64,000 nucleotides of DNA from Sellimonas sp963559135 (GTDB lineage: Bacteria; Bacillota; Clostridia; Lachnospirales; Lachnospiraceae), in assembly GCA_963559135.1 (NCBI GenBank), contig CAUWJP010000009.1, positions 1 through 64,000 on the forward strand, in the 5' to 3' direction. Positions 44,392 to 53,371 of this stretch are shown here, in pieces; position 1 is the stretch's first letter, and every line of letters starts with the position of its first letter. The notes under the pieces are model-generated. The model had not been told where the DNA came from. It worked only from the letters and a program-made list of their open reading frames with translations, and did no database searches. Made by a program: the position numbers and the translations under genes.

Positions 44392-44997
44392 ATGGTAATT
44401 AAAGAGGTTACTTTGGAGACTGTGTGCGGAATTACCAGTAAACTTCCGGCCAATGATAAGCCGGAAATTGCATTTGCGGGCAAGTCCAATGTAGGGAAAT
44501 CCTCTCTGATTAATGCCCTGATGAACCGGAAGTCTATGGCCAGAATTTCAGCCACACCTGGAAAGACTCAGACAATCAACTTTTATAATATTAACCGGGA
44601 GATGTATCTGGTTGACCTTCCGGGGTACGGATACGCTAAAGTTTCTGAGAAAGAAAAGGAAGCATGGGGAAAAATGATTGAGCGGTACCTGCATCAGTCT
44701 ACCATGCTCAAGGCGGTGTTCCTTTTGATCGATATCCGACACGAACCGTCTAAAAACGATAAGATGATGTACGACTGGATTTTGCATCAAGGTTATGAGC
44801 CGGTAATTATTGCTACGAAGCTTGATAAGATCAAGAAAAGTCAGGTATCAAAGCAGCTCAAGGTGATCAGAGAAGGGCTGAAGCTGGTAAGCGGCACGAA
44901 AGTGATTCCGTTTTCCGCAAAAACCAAGCAGGGAAGAGAGGAAATCTGGGAGTTTGCCGAGTCCAGGCTGTTTGAAGTTGACAGTAAGGAGGAATAG
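44392..44997 (+). CDS. engB: Ribosome biogenesis GTP-binding protein YsxC/EngB
   Basis: An essential small GTPase needed for 50S subunit assembly. 201 residues. G1 GKSNVGKSSLINAL, G2 around SATPGKTQTIN, G3 VDLPGYGYAK, G4 ATKLDKI and G5 PFSAKTKQG are all present. It lies directly after lon, a widely conserved pair in Firmicutes. The next ORF starts two bases after its stop. Confidence 0.97.
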   Translation: MVIKEVTLETVCGITSKLPANDKPEIAFAGKSNVGKSSLINALMNRKSMARISATPGKTQTINFYNINREMYLVDLPGYGYAKVSEKEKEAWGKMIERYLHQSTMLKAVFLLIDIRHEPSKNDKMMYDWILHQGYEPVIIATKLDKIKKSQVSKQLKVIREGLKLVSGTKVIPFSAKTKQGREEIWEFAESRLFEVDSKEE

Positions 44998-44998
44998 G

Positions 44999-46144
44999 AT
45001 GCGGGAAGACGCAGACGGAATGAAAAAAGATACAAGGCCGTACTGGAAAGTTGCCGCGAGCCTCTTTTTCAGTCTTCTGGGGACGATTTTGTTTATCGTG
45101 ATCGGTGTTCAGGCGATCGGATTTTTCATGCCTTTTGTCATTGGGTGGTTTATTGCGTATCTGGCCTATCCGCTTGTGGGGTGGATGGAGAGCAGAGTGA
45201 AGATTAAGAAAAAACTGGGATCTGCGCTGATCATCATTCTGGTGATTGCCATTGTGGCAGGCCTCGGATATCTGGGAATTGTAAAGCTGATCCGGGAAAT
45301 CCAGATGGCACTCACCAATGCGCCGGATCTATATCAAGATTTGGAAGCAGGATTACGAGAGATCGGAGCCCGATTTCAGGGAGTTTATAAAATGTTGCCG
45401 GAGAATATCCAAAGCGGCTGGAACAGTCTGATTCAGAATATGGATGAAAAAGCGGGAAGTGTGATTGCAGGAATCGGGAACCCGGCTGTGGAAGCAACAG
45501 GGAACGTGGTGAAACGGATTCCAGGTATTCTTGTGTCTGTTATTGTAGCTCTTGTTTCGGCCTATTTTTTCACAGCCCAGAGAGAAGAGATTATACAATG
45601 GAGTAAAAAAGTGGCGCCTAAGGCGATCGAAGCGAGAATGTCCATTGTAATGTACAACTTGAAATATGCGGTGGGAGGCTATTTTAAGGCACAGTTTAAA
45701 ATCATGGTGGTTGTTGGCTTGATACTTCTGTGCGGATTTCTGATTCTAGGAGTGGATTATGCGTTTCTTCTTGCTATTCTGATTGCCTTTTTGGATCTTC
45801 TGCCATTTTTTGGAACCGGAACTGCATTGATTCCGTGGGCTGTATATAAATTTTTTGTGATGGATATCAAAACGGCGGTGGCACTTCTGATTATTTATGG
45901 CATTACGCAGCTGGTCAGACAGATTATCCAGCCGAAACTGGTAGGGGACAGTATCGGGCTCAGCCCGCTTCTTACATTGCTTCTTCTGTATGCCGGATAT
46001 CGGGTAGGAGGTCTGCTTGGAATGATTGTGGCAGTTCCGATTGGAATGATTATTTTGAATTTGTATAAAGCAGGGGCTTTTGATTATATTCTGGATGACG
46101 TCAAAATCCTGATCAGAGGAATTGCATCCTTGCGGGAACCGTAG
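44999..46144 (+). CDS. AI-2E family transporter
   Basis: A 381-residue polytopic membrane protein of the AI-2E (PF01594) family. Two TM helices near the N terminus are followed by a long soluble loop (about 90-180) and a C-terminal bundle with the family strings LDLLPFFGTGTALIPWA and QLVRQIIQPKLVGDSIGLSPLL. Members have been linked to autoinducer-2 export, Na+/H+ exchange or other small solutes, so the substrate is open. The start at 44999 is chosen because AAGGAGG lies nine bases upstream, inside engB. It ends at a terminator. Confidence 0.88.
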   Translation: MREDADGMKKDTRPYWKVAASLFFSLLGTILFIVIGVQAIGFFMPFVIGWFIAYLAYPLVGWMESRVKIKKKLGSALIIILVIAIVAGLGYLGIVKLIREIQMALTNAPDLYQDLEAGLREIGARFQGVYKMLPENIQSGWNSLIQNMDEKAGSVIAGIGNPAVEATGNVVKRIPGILVSVIVALVSAYFFTAQREEIIQWSKKVAPKAIEARMSIVMYNLKYAVGGYFKAQFKIMVVVGLILLCGFLILGVDYAFLLAILIAFLDLLPFFGTGTALIPWAVYKFFVMDIKTAVALLIIYGITQLVRQIIQPKLVGDSIGLSPLLTLLLLYAGYRVGGLLGMIVAVPIGMIILNLYKAGAFDYILDDVKILIRGIASLREP

Positions 46145-46171
46145 TACAGGCAGAGATACATGAAACAATGT

Positions 46172-46217
46172 GACAGGTGATTTTCAGTACAACTTGAAAA
46201 TTGCCTGTCCTTTTTTT
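46172..46217 (+). terminator. Terminator after the AI-2E gene
   Basis: GACAGG / CCTGTC outer stem plus ATTTTCA / TGAAAAT inner stem, followed by seven T. Confidence 0.85.
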
Positions 46218-46256
46218 CGGCATTTGGCCGAATTTAGGCAGTGGGGACAAGTTTCA

Positions 46257-46285
46257 TTGCTGGAAAAACGGGAGAATGATATAAT
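46257..46285 (+). promoter_or_regulatory. Promoter of the FGGY kinase gene
   Basis: TTGCTG, 17-base spacer, perfect TATAAT. Confidence 0.78.
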
Positions 46286-46294
46286 AGTACCAAA

Positions 46295-46309
46295 ATGGAA
46301 ACGTTTCAT
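46295..46309. promoter_or_regulatory. LacI/CcpA-like operator at the FGGY kinase promoter
   Basis: ATGGAAACGTTTCAT, with a 10-base perfect palindrome GAAACGTTTC at its centre. It begins about ten bases after the -10 box, so a bound protein would block RNA polymerase. It is close to, but not a full match for, a catabolite-response element. Confidence 0.55.
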
Positions 46310-46324
46310 AAAGGAGGAAAGCAT

Positions 46325-47932
46325 ATGGCATTCGACGTTCAAAATACAAAACAGATGATCGAAAATGGGAAAGCAGTACTTGGAATCGAATTTGGATCGA
46401 CGCGGATCAAGGCGGTTCTGATTAATGAAAAGAATGAACCGGTGGCATCTGGAAGCCACGACTGGGAAAATCGTTATGCTGATGGAATCTGGACTTATAC
46501 ACTGGAGGATATCTGGACGGGGCTACAGGACAGCTACCGGAGCATGGCACAGGACGCATTGGAAAAGTACGGAGCGAAGATTACGAATCTTTCGGCAATC
46601 GGATTCAGTGGCATGATGCATGGATATATGGCATTTGATAAAGAAGGAGAGCTTCTCGTACCGTTCCGTACATGGAGAAATACAATTACGGCGGACGCAT
46701 CGGAAAAGCTGACAGAGTTGTTCCAGTACCACATTCCTCAAAGATGGAGTATTGCTCACCTTTACCAGGCCATTTTAAACGGGGAAGAACATGTCAAAGA
46801 CGTAGCGTTTTTCACAACTCTGGCCGGATATGTTCACTGGAAACTGACCGGTAAAAAAGTGCTTGGGATCGGGGAAGCTTCCGGTATGTTCCCGATCGAT
46901 GTCAAAGAAAAGCAGTTCCATAAAGGGATGATTGAAAAATTTGATGTCCTTGTTGCAGAGAAAGGATATCCGTGGAAATTAAGCGAAATTCTTCCGGATG
47001 TACTGCTGGCAGGCGAGGATGCAGGCGTTCTGACCCAGGATGGTGCAAAGCTTCTGGATCCGTCAGGAAGCCTGAAGGCAGGAGTACCGCTTTGTCCGCC
47101 GGAAGGTGATGCCGGAACAGGAATGGCGGCAACAAACAGTGTAGCGCCGAGGACTGGAAATGTATCGGCAGGAACATCTGTTTTTGCAATGGTTGTACTG
47201 GAAAAAGAACTTTCTAAAGTATATCCGGAGATTGATCTTGTGACAACTCCATCCGGAGATCCGGTAGGAATGGTACACTGCAACAACTGTACTTCCGACT
47301 TGAATGCATGGGTATCTGTGTTTAAAGAGTTTGCAGAGATTTTCGGAATGGAGATTGATATGAATGATCTCTACGGAACCCTGTACCGCAAAGCGCTGGA
47401 AGGAGACAAAGACTGCGGAGGACTTCTTGCATACAATTATTTTTCAGGAGAACATATTACGAATTTTGAAGAAGGACGTCCATTATTTGTCCGGACGCCT
47501 CAGAGCAGCTTCAATCTTGCGAATTTTATGAGAGTACATCTTTACACTTCTCTTGGTGCACTGAAAGTGGGAATGGATATCATGCTCAAAGAAGAGCATG
47601 TAGAGCTTGACCGGATTCTTGGACACGGCGGACTTTTCAAGACAAAAGGAGTTGGTCAGAGTATTCTGGCTGGAGCAATTGACACTCCGGTTTCTGTCAT
47701 GGAAACCGCAGGAGAAGGCGGAGCATGGGGAATTGCCCTGCTTGCATCCTATATGGTGCACCGTCAAGAAGGTGAAAATCTGGCGGATTTCCTGGCAGAA
47801 AAAGTATTTGCCGGAGAAAAGGGAATGGAGATGCAGGCAGATCCGGAAGATGTGGCAGGATTTAATACATTTATTGAACGGTACAAAGAAGGATTTCTGA
47901 TTGAAAGAGCGGCGGTAGACCATCTGAAATAG
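46325..47932 (+). CDS. FGGY-family carbohydrate kinase (probable pentulose kinase)
   Basis: A 535-residue kinase of the FGGY family. The N-terminal phosphate loop is GIEFGSTRIKAVLI; SGMMHGYMAF, PFRTWRNT, PEGDAGTGMAATNSV and GTSVFAMVV lie in the usual order, and GHGGLFKTKGVGQ / ETAGEGGAWG form the C-terminal ATP site. It is often annotated xylulokinase. An AraA isomerase follows 3.8 kb downstream and no classical AraB is seen, so an L-ribulokinase role (as proposed for non-orthologous clostridial AraK) is plausible. AAGGAGG lies before the start; its promoter carries a palindromic operator. Confidence 0.82.
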   Translation: MAFDVQNTKQMIENGKAVLGIEFGSTRIKAVLINEKNEPVASGSHDWENRYADGIWTYTLEDIWTGLQDSYRSMAQDALEKYGAKITNLSAIGFSGMMHGYMAFDKEGELLVPFRTWRNTITADASEKLTELFQYHIPQRWSIAHLYQAILNGEEHVKDVAFFTTLAGYVHWKLTGKKVLGIGEASGMFPIDVKEKQFHKGMIEKFDVLVAEKGYPWKLSEILPDVLLAGEDAGVLTQDGAKLLDPSGSLKAGVPLCPPEGDAGTGMAATNSVAPRTGNVSAGTSVFAMVVLEKELSKVYPEIDLVTTPSGDPVGMVHCNNCTSDLNAWVSVFKEFAEIFGMEIDMNDLYGTLYRKALEGDKDCGGLLAYNYFSGEHITNFEEGRPLFVRTPQSSFNLANFMRVHLYTSLGALKVGMDIMLKEEHVELDRILGHGGLFKTKGVGQSILAGAIDTPVSVMETAGEGGAWGIALLASYMVHRQEGENLADFLAEKVFAGEKGMEMQADPEDVAGFNTFIERYKEGFLIERAAVDHLK

Positions 47933-47980
47933 ACGTGTTATACTATCTGTAAAAAGGAAAGAAGGACAAAAAAGAACGAC

Positions 47981-48475
47981 ATGCCGAAAGTACAGATGAC
48001 AACACTGGGATATATCGAAAAAGAGGATGCTTATCTCATGCTCCACCGTGTAAAAAAAGAGCAGGACGTCAATGAAGGAAAATGGATTGGAATCGGAGGG
48101 AAATTCGAGTACGGAGAGAGCCCGGAAGAATGCATGAAGCGGGAGACAAAAGAAGAGACCGGGCTGACTGTGACATCCATGAATTTCCGTGGAATTTTAA
48201 CCTTCATTTGTGATAAACAGGATCCGGAATACATCTGTCTCTATACGATAGATGCATTTAGCGGGCAGATTAGGGAATGTGACGAAGGCGTTCTGAAGTG
48301 GGTGCCAAAAGACGAGATTTCCCGTCTGAATCTTTGGGAGGGAGACCGGATTTTCTTTGACCTGATTCAAAAAGATGCACCATTTTTCTCTTTGAAACTT
48401 CGCTATGAAGGAGATCAGCTGATCGAAGCGGTTCTGAATGGAGAAAAAGATCTTGTGAGCGAGAGAAAAATGTGA
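47981..48475 (+). CDS. NUDIX hydrolase (8-oxo-dGTPase-like)
   Basis: A 164-residue NUDIX protein. The box is complete: GKFEYGESPEECMKRETKEE then TGL (GX5EX7REX2EEXG), near residues 37-59. The short N-terminal part (MTTLGYIEKEDAYLMLHR) and the WVPKDEISRLNLWEGDRIFF segment resemble MutT-type 8-oxo-dGTP diphosphatases. It lies 48 bases after the kinase on the same strand and might be co-transcribed, but no metabolic link is evident. The exact nucleotide substrate is unknown. Confidence 0.88.
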   Translation: MPKVQMTTLGYIEKEDAYLMLHRVKKEQDVNEGKWIGIGGKFEYGESPEECMKRETKEETGLTVTSMNFRGILTFICDKQDPEYICLYTIDAFSGQIRECDEGVLKWVPKDEISRLNLWEGDRIFFDLIQKDAPFFSLKLRYEGDQLIEAVLNGEKDLVSERKM

Positions 48476-48515
48476 TATAGTTAAAAAAGCTGAATAAAGA
48501 CTAGATTTTAGAAAA

Positions 48516-48677
48516 AGATAGAGGCGCGGGATTCATCAGTATTCTCCGATTTGCGGACGTACCATCCACGGAGAAGAAAGGGGAGACCGCCGAAGAAGAC
48601 AGACCAGGACGTACGTCTGTTTTCTGGGATGTTGCAGAAGATGTAGCATACTGTCACTGATTGTGGAGCGCTATCGT
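48516..48677 (+). promoter_or_regulatory. Lysine riboswitch (L box)
   Basis: The aptamer is recognisable throughout: AGAGGCGCG near 48520-48528, ATCAGTA near 48534, GGAGAAGAAAGGGGAGACC near 48570, GCCGAAGAAG near 48590, CTGGGA near 48624, and TGTCACTG near 48651, closed by GATAG / CTATC (P1). A terminator follows at 48697-48738, so control is by premature termination in high lysine. It governs the NhaC-family transporter directly downstream. The assignment rests on the consensus as I recall it. Confidence 0.9.
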
Positions 48678-48696
48678 GGAATCGGACAGATATCTG

Positions 48697-48738
48697 AGCC
48701 GTGAGTGTGTTTTGCATATACTCACGGCTTTTTTATTT
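48697..48738 (+). terminator. Lysine-riboswitch terminator
   Basis: AGCCGTGAGT / ACTCACGGCT stem and TTTTTTATTTT tail, 33 bases before the transporter start. Confidence 0.88.
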
Positions 48739-48771
48739 TCCGTCAGCTTAGAAAGAAAAGGGAGAGAAAAC

Positions 48772-50394
48772 ATGAATCGAAAGAGAAAGATCTGTAAAGG
48801 TGTTCTGCTTGTACTGGTCCTGGTATCCGTATGTTCACTGACCGCTTTTGCAGGAGAGGGGGAGCCGGCAAAACCGGCCATGTATGCATCATTCTGGGCA
48901 CTTGTCCCGCCGATTGTGGCGATCGGACTGGCCCTGATCACAAAAGAAGTATATAGTTCACTCTTTATTGGAATTATAGTCGGAGGTATTTTTGCTTCCG
49001 GATTCCAGTTTGAAGGCACGGTCAACTATGTGCTTAACGAAGGAATTATCAGCGTGCTGACCAGCGCAGATAATGTGGGGATTATTGTATTCCTTGTCGT
49101 GCTGGGTGTCATCGTCAGCATGATGAACAAAGCAGGAGGTTCAGCGGCATTCGGAGAATGGGCAGGAAAGCGGATCAAAACAAGAGTAGGGGCACAGATT
49201 GCGACAATTGCGCTTGGAGTTTTGATATTTATTGACGATTACTTTAACTGCCTGACCGTCGGAAGCGTAATGCGTCCGGTAACGGACAGACATAAAGTTT
49301 CCAGAGCCAAACTGGCCTACCTGATTGATGCCACAGCAGCACCGGTATGTATCATTGCGCCGATCTCATCGTGGGCGGCAGCAGTGTCCAGTTATGTGGA
49401 GGGCGAAGACGGATTTTCCATCTTTATTCGGGCAATTCCGTATAACTTTTACGCACTTTTGACCATTGTCATGATGATCGGCCTGACTGTAATGAAAGTA
49501 GATTTCGGATCAATGAGGCTGCATGAGAAAAATGCGATCAAAGGCGATCTGTATACGACACCGGACCGGCCGTTTGCAAATATGGAGAATCAAAATCAGA
49601 AAAAGACAAAGGGAAAAGTAATCGATCTTGTCATTCCAGTTCTGATCCTGGTAATCTGCTGTATCATCGGAATGATCTATACAGGCGGATTCTTCAGCGG
49701 GACAGACTTTGTCACAGCATTTTCCCAGTGCTCAGCATCCGAAGGACTGGCAATCGGAAGTATCTTTGGACTTCTGGCAGCCATAGTGCTTTACACTGTA
49801 AGACGCGTACTGACCTTCAAAGAATGTATGGACTGCGTACCGGAAGGATTCCAGGCAATGGTACCGGCAATTCTGATCCTTACCTTTGCATGGACACTGA
49901 AAGCAATGACAGACCATCTCGGGGCAGCAGAATTTGTCGCAGGCGCTATGCAGGCATCTGCACAAAACCTGATGAATCTGCTCCCGGCTATCATCTTCCT
50001 TGTAGGATGCTTTCTGGCATTCGCCACAGGAACAAGCTGGGGCACATTCGGAATCCTCATACCAATCGTTGTTGCAGTATTCGAAAACTCAAACCCGGAA
50101 CTGATGATCATCTCGATTTCCGCATGCATGGCGGGAGCCGTATGTGGAGACCATTGTTCACCAATTTCCGACACAACCATCATGTCGTCCGCAGGAGCAC
50201 AGTGCAACCACGTAAACCACGTATCCACTCAGCTTCCATACGCCATAACAGCAGCAACCGTCAGCTTTGTCACCTACATTATCGCAGGTTTCACACAGTC
50301 CGCATGGATCTCACTGCCGGCCGGCATCATCATGATGCTCATCGTACTGCTTGTCATCCGCAAAAAACACGGGACCAACGACATGGCAGAATAA
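48772..50394 (+). CDS. lysW: NhaC-family transporter, probable lysine permease LysW
   Basis: A 540-residue polytopic membrane protein of the Na+/H+ antiporter NhaC superfamily. It starts with a signal-like segment (KGVLLVLVLVSVCSLTAFAG), then about 11-12 hydrophobic helices with family strings IDDYFNCLTVGSVMRPV, PAVCIIAPISSWAAA-type and GDHCSPISDTTIMSSAGA. NhaC homologues behind lysine riboswitches were named LysW and predicted to import lysine; the L box directly upstream gives that call. The start at 48772 follows GGGAGAG. It sits inside a sugar locus without a clear link. Confidence 0.85.
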   Translation: MNRKRKICKGVLLVLVLVSVCSLTAFAGEGEPAKPAMYASFWALVPPIVAIGLALITKEVYSSLFIGIIVGGIFASGFQFEGTVNYVLNEGIISVLTSADNVGIIVFLVVLGVIVSMMNKAGGSAAFGEWAGKRIKTRVGAQIATIALGVLIFIDDYFNCLTVGSVMRPVTDRHKVSRAKLAYLIDATAAPVCIIAPISSWAAAVSSYVEGEDGFSIFIRAIPYNFYALLTIVMMIGLTVMKVDFGSMRLHEKNAIKGDLYTTPDRPFANMENQNQKKTKGKVIDLVIPVLILVICCIIGMIYTGGFFSGTDFVTAFSQCSASEGLAIGSIFGLLAAIVLYTVRRVLTFKECMDCVPEGFQAMVPAILILTFAWTLKAMTDHLGAAEFVAGAMQASAQNLMNLLPAIIFLVGCFLAFATGTSWGTFGILIPIVVAVFENSNPELMIISISACMAGAVCGDHCSPISDTTIMSSAGAQCNHVNHVSTQLPYAITAATVSFVTYIIAGFTQSAWISLPAGIIMMLIVLLVIRKKHGTNDMAE

Positions 50395-50424
50395 TATCTT
50401 TAAGACATCTAAAGACATTTTTTT

Positions 50425-50461
50425 GGGGACGTGTTCCGATGATTCGGAACACGTCCCCTTT
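50425..50461. terminator. Perfect 15-bp palindromic hairpin after lysW
   Basis: GGGGACGTGTTCCGA / TCGGAACACGTCCCC around TGAT. The downstream T-run is short (TTTGAC), so terminator function is likely but weak. Confidence 0.65.
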
Positions 50462-50550
50462 GACAAATTTGTATTGAAAACAGCGGGGTTTAATGGTACA
50501 AATTCAAAAATTCGTATAAATTGTGCGTGACATATTTGGATAATACTCCA

Positions 50551-50581
50551 ACTTGTATTGTACAGGTTAATGGGTTATAGT
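50551..50581 (+). promoter_or_regulatory. araR promoter with overlapping AraR-like operator
   Basis: TTGTAT and TATAGT separated by 17 bases. The -35 lies inside ACTTGTA-TTG-TACAGGT, an imperfect inverted repeat that resembles AraR operators (ACTTGTACGTACAAGT type). Binding there would block the promoter, consistent with autoregulation. Confidence 0.6.
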
Positions 50582-50609
50582 GGAAACAGAATGAAAGAGA
50601 GGCTTTGGA

Positions 50610-51686
50610 ATGCAGAAGAAGTATGAAGAGGTTATTGCGTGGATCAGAGGGGAGCTGCGTGAGGGCAGGCTGAAGCAGGGGGACAAGCTTCCATCCGAGA
50701 ATGCGTTGCAGGCGAGGTTTGGTGTGAGTCGTCAGACGATCCGGAAGGCGCTTTCAGTGCTTGAGGAGGATCAGATCGTGAGGAGTGTCCAGGGAAGCGG
50801 GACGTATATTGAGATTGGAAAGCAGAAGCGGCAGCGATCGATGCGGATTGCGGTGATGACGACATATGTGGATATTTATATTTTTCCGTTGATTGTAAAG
50901 GAAATTGAGCGGGTGTTGGCAGATGAGGGATATTTTCTTCAGATTGCGGTTTCCAACAACGCAATTGAGAAGGAGCGGATGCTTCTGAAGGAGTTCATCC
51001 GGGAGAGATCGATTGATGGATTGATCGCGGAGACAACAAAGAGCGGGATTCCAAATCCGAACCTGAAGCTTTACAAGGAACTGGAGCGGATGGGTATTCC
51101 GATTCTGTTTATTAATAGTTTTTATCAGGAACTTGACATTGCGCATGTCAGTCTGAATGACAGAGCGGCCGGGCGAATGGTGACGCAGCATCTTCTTGAC
51201 TGCGGCCATATCAATATAGCGGGAATTTTCAAGGCGGATGACGGTCAAGGCCACCAGCGGTATGCAGGCTATGTGGATGCAATGATGGATGCAGATATTA
51301 AGGTAAAAGGAAAACAGGTTGTGTGGATCGATTCGGATGAGATCGCAGAGATGAGGGACGACTGCAGTAGAATTCTGAAGCGGATTAAAGGCTGTACGGC
51401 TTGCGTCTGCTATAACGATGAGGTTGCAAATAAGCTGGTTGGTATTTGCATGGATCAGGGAATCCGGATACCGGATGATCTTTCCATTGTGGGAATTGAC
51501 AATTCTGATCTTTCGAGATTTTGTGAGATTCCGTTTACATCAGCCGACAATCCGGTGCAGGAGCTTGGAAAGATTGCGGCTGAGATGATGGTTGAAAAAA
51601 TCCAGGGAATCGGTGACATCGAGACGGTCGAGTTGATGCCGGATCTGGTCATGCGAAATTCCGTGAAAGTGATTACACATATTTAA
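50610..51686 (+). CDS. araR: AraR, GntR-type arabinose repressor
   Basis: A 358-residue hybrid regulator: an N-terminal GntR winged helix (residues 1-68, GDKLPSENALQARFGVSRQT and IRKALSVLEEDQIVRSVQGSG) joined to a LacI/periplasmic-binding-like domain (from about 75, RIAVMTTYVDIYIFPLIVKE). This domain swap is diagnostic of the AraR family, which releases DNA on binding L-arabinose. It is followed 28 bases later by araA, so the two form one operon. Its promoter carries an AraR-like site. Ligand specificity is inferred from the neighbour. Confidence 0.92.
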   Translation: MQKKYEEVIAWIRGELREGRLKQGDKLPSENALQARFGVSRQTIRKALSVLEEDQIVRSVQGSGTYIEIGKQKRQRSMRIAVMTTYVDIYIFPLIVKEIERVLADEGYFLQIAVSNNAIEKERMLLKEFIRERSIDGLIAETTKSGIPNPNLKLYKELERMGIPILFINSFYQELDIAHVSLNDRAAGRMVTQHLLDCGHINIAGIFKADDGQGHQRYAGYVDAMMDADIKVKGKQVVWIDSDEIAEMRDDCSRILKRIKGCTACVCYNDEVANKLVGICMDQGIRIPDDLSIVGIDNSDLSRFCEIPFTSADNPVQELGKIAAEMMVEKIQGIGDIETVELMPDLVMRNSVKVITHI

Positions 51687-51714
51687 TATATCAATAAAAC
51701 AGGAGGAGAAAACC

Positions 51715-53214
51715 ATGTTAAAAAAGAAAAATTACAAGTTCTGGTTCTGTACAGGATCTCAGGATCTTTACGGAGACGAGTGTCTGGCTCATGTGGCTGA
51801 GCATGCTCAGAAGATCGTGGAGGCGTTGAATGCATCCGGAGTTCTTCCATATGAGATTGTATGGAAACCGACACTGATCACAAACGAGCTGATCAGAAAG
51901 ACCTTTAATGAGGCAAATACAGATGAGGAATGTGCGGGTGTCATCACTTGGATGCATACGTTTTCGCCGGCAAAATCCTGGATTCTCGGACTTCAGGAAT
52001 ACAGAAAGCCGTTACTTCACCTGCACACGCAGTTTAATCAGGAGATTCCATACGACACCATCGATATGGACTTCATGAATGAAAATCAGTCTGCCCATGG
52101 AGGACGTGAGTTCGGTCATATCTTTACCAGAATGGGAATCGAGAGAAAAATTGTTGTGGGACACTGGTCTGACAAACAGGTGCAGGAAAAAATCGCATCC
52201 TGGATGCGTACGGCTGTGGGTGTGATCGAAAGCAGCCATGTCCGTGTCATGAGAGTGGCTGACAATATGAGAAATGTAGCCGTAACGGACGGAGATAAGG
52301 TAGAGGCACAGATTAAATTTGGATGGGAGGTAGATGCTTACCCGGTCAATGAAATCGCAGAAGCAGTAGAAGATGTAAAAGAAGGAGAAGTAAGTTCTCT
52401 GGTAGAAGAATATTATGACAAATATGATATTCTTCTGGAAGGAAGAGACCCGGAAGAATTCCGGAAACATGTTGCCGTACAGGCACAGATCGAGATCGGA
52501 TTTGAACGGTTCCTGGAAGAGAATAACTACCAGGCAATCGTGACCCATTTTGGTGATCTGGGAAGCTTAAAGCAGCTTCCGGGCCTTGCAATTCAGAGAC
52601 TGATGGAAAAGGGTTACGGATTTGGCGCGGAAGGAGACTGGAAGACCGCAGCCATGCTCCGGATTATGAAAATCATGACAGAAGGAATGAAAGACGCGAA
52701 GGGAACCTCCTTTATGGAAGACTATACTTACAATCTGGTTCCTGGAAAAGAAGGCATTCTGCAGGCCCACATGCTGGAAGTTTGCCCGACTATTTCGGAA
52801 GGGCCGATCAGTATCAAAGTGCAGCCGCTCAGCATGGGCGACAGGGAAGATCCGGCGCGTCTTGTGTTCACGGCAAAGGAAGGTCCGGCGATTGCCACAT
52901 CACTCATTGATCTTGGTGACAGATTCCGGCTGATTATTAACAATGTCAACTGCAAAAAAACAGAAAAGCCAATGCCGAAGCTTCCGGTTGCAACCGCATT
53001 CTGGACACCGGAACCAAATCTGCAGACAGGTGCGGAGGCATGGATCCTTTGCGGAGGAGCACACCACACGGCATTCTCCTATGACATTACAGCAGAGCAG
53101 ATGGGAGACTGGGCGGATGCGATGGGTATCGAAGCAGTCTATATCGATAAAGATACCAATATCCGGAATCTGAAAAATGAACTCAGATGGAATGCTGCAG
53201 CATATCGTAAATAA
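51715..53214 (+). CDS. araA: L-arabinose isomerase
   Basis: Interconverts L-arabinose and L-ribulose, using Mn2+. 499 residues, typical length. Family strings: YKFWFCTGSQDLYGDECL at the start, GVITWMHTFSPAKSWI, PLLHLHTQFNQEIPYDTIDM, GFGAEGDWKTAAMLRIMK, GTSFMEDYTYNL and AWILCGGAHHTAFSYD. The metal-binding glutamates and histidines of these segments are present. AGGAGG precedes the start. Co-transcribed with araR; a terminator follows. AraD is not in the window. Confidence 0.98.
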   Translation: MLKKKNYKFWFCTGSQDLYGDECLAHVAEHAQKIVEALNASGVLPYEIVWKPTLITNELIRKTFNEANTDEECAGVITWMHTFSPAKSWILGLQEYRKPLLHLHTQFNQEIPYDTIDMDFMNENQSAHGGREFGHIFTRMGIERKIVVGHWSDKQVQEKIASWMRTAVGVIESSHVRVMRVADNMRNVAVTDGDKVEAQIKFGWEVDAYPVNEIAEAVEDVKEGEVSSLVEEYYDKYDILLEGRDPEEFRKHVAVQAQIEIGFERFLEENNYQAIVTHFGDLGSLKQLPGLAIQRLMEKGYGFGAEGDWKTAAMLRIMKIMTEGMKDAKGTSFMEDYTYNLVPGKEGILQAHMLEVCPTISEGPISIKVQPLSMGDREDPARLVFTAKEGPAIATSLIDLGDRFRLIINNVNCKKTEKPMPKLPVATAFWTPEPNLQTGAEAWILCGGAHHTAFSYDITAEQMGDWADAMGIEAVYIDKDTNIRNLKNELRWNAAAYRK

Positions 53215-53227
53215 GGAAGAATAGGAA

Positions 53228-53267
53228 ATACAGGCCGTATCTTCGGATTAGGCCTGTATTTTTTTTG
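53228..53267 (+). terminator. Terminator after araA
   Basis: TACAGGCC / GGCCTGTA stem followed by eight T. Confidence 0.88.
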
Positions 53268-53371
53268 ATGTCATTTCACAAAAAAAGAGAAAAAAGATTG
53301 AAAATTTTGTGGAGAATCACGGGAAAGTGGTGTGTGATAAAAAAGTCATGTAAAGGAGATGAGAGCAGCAA

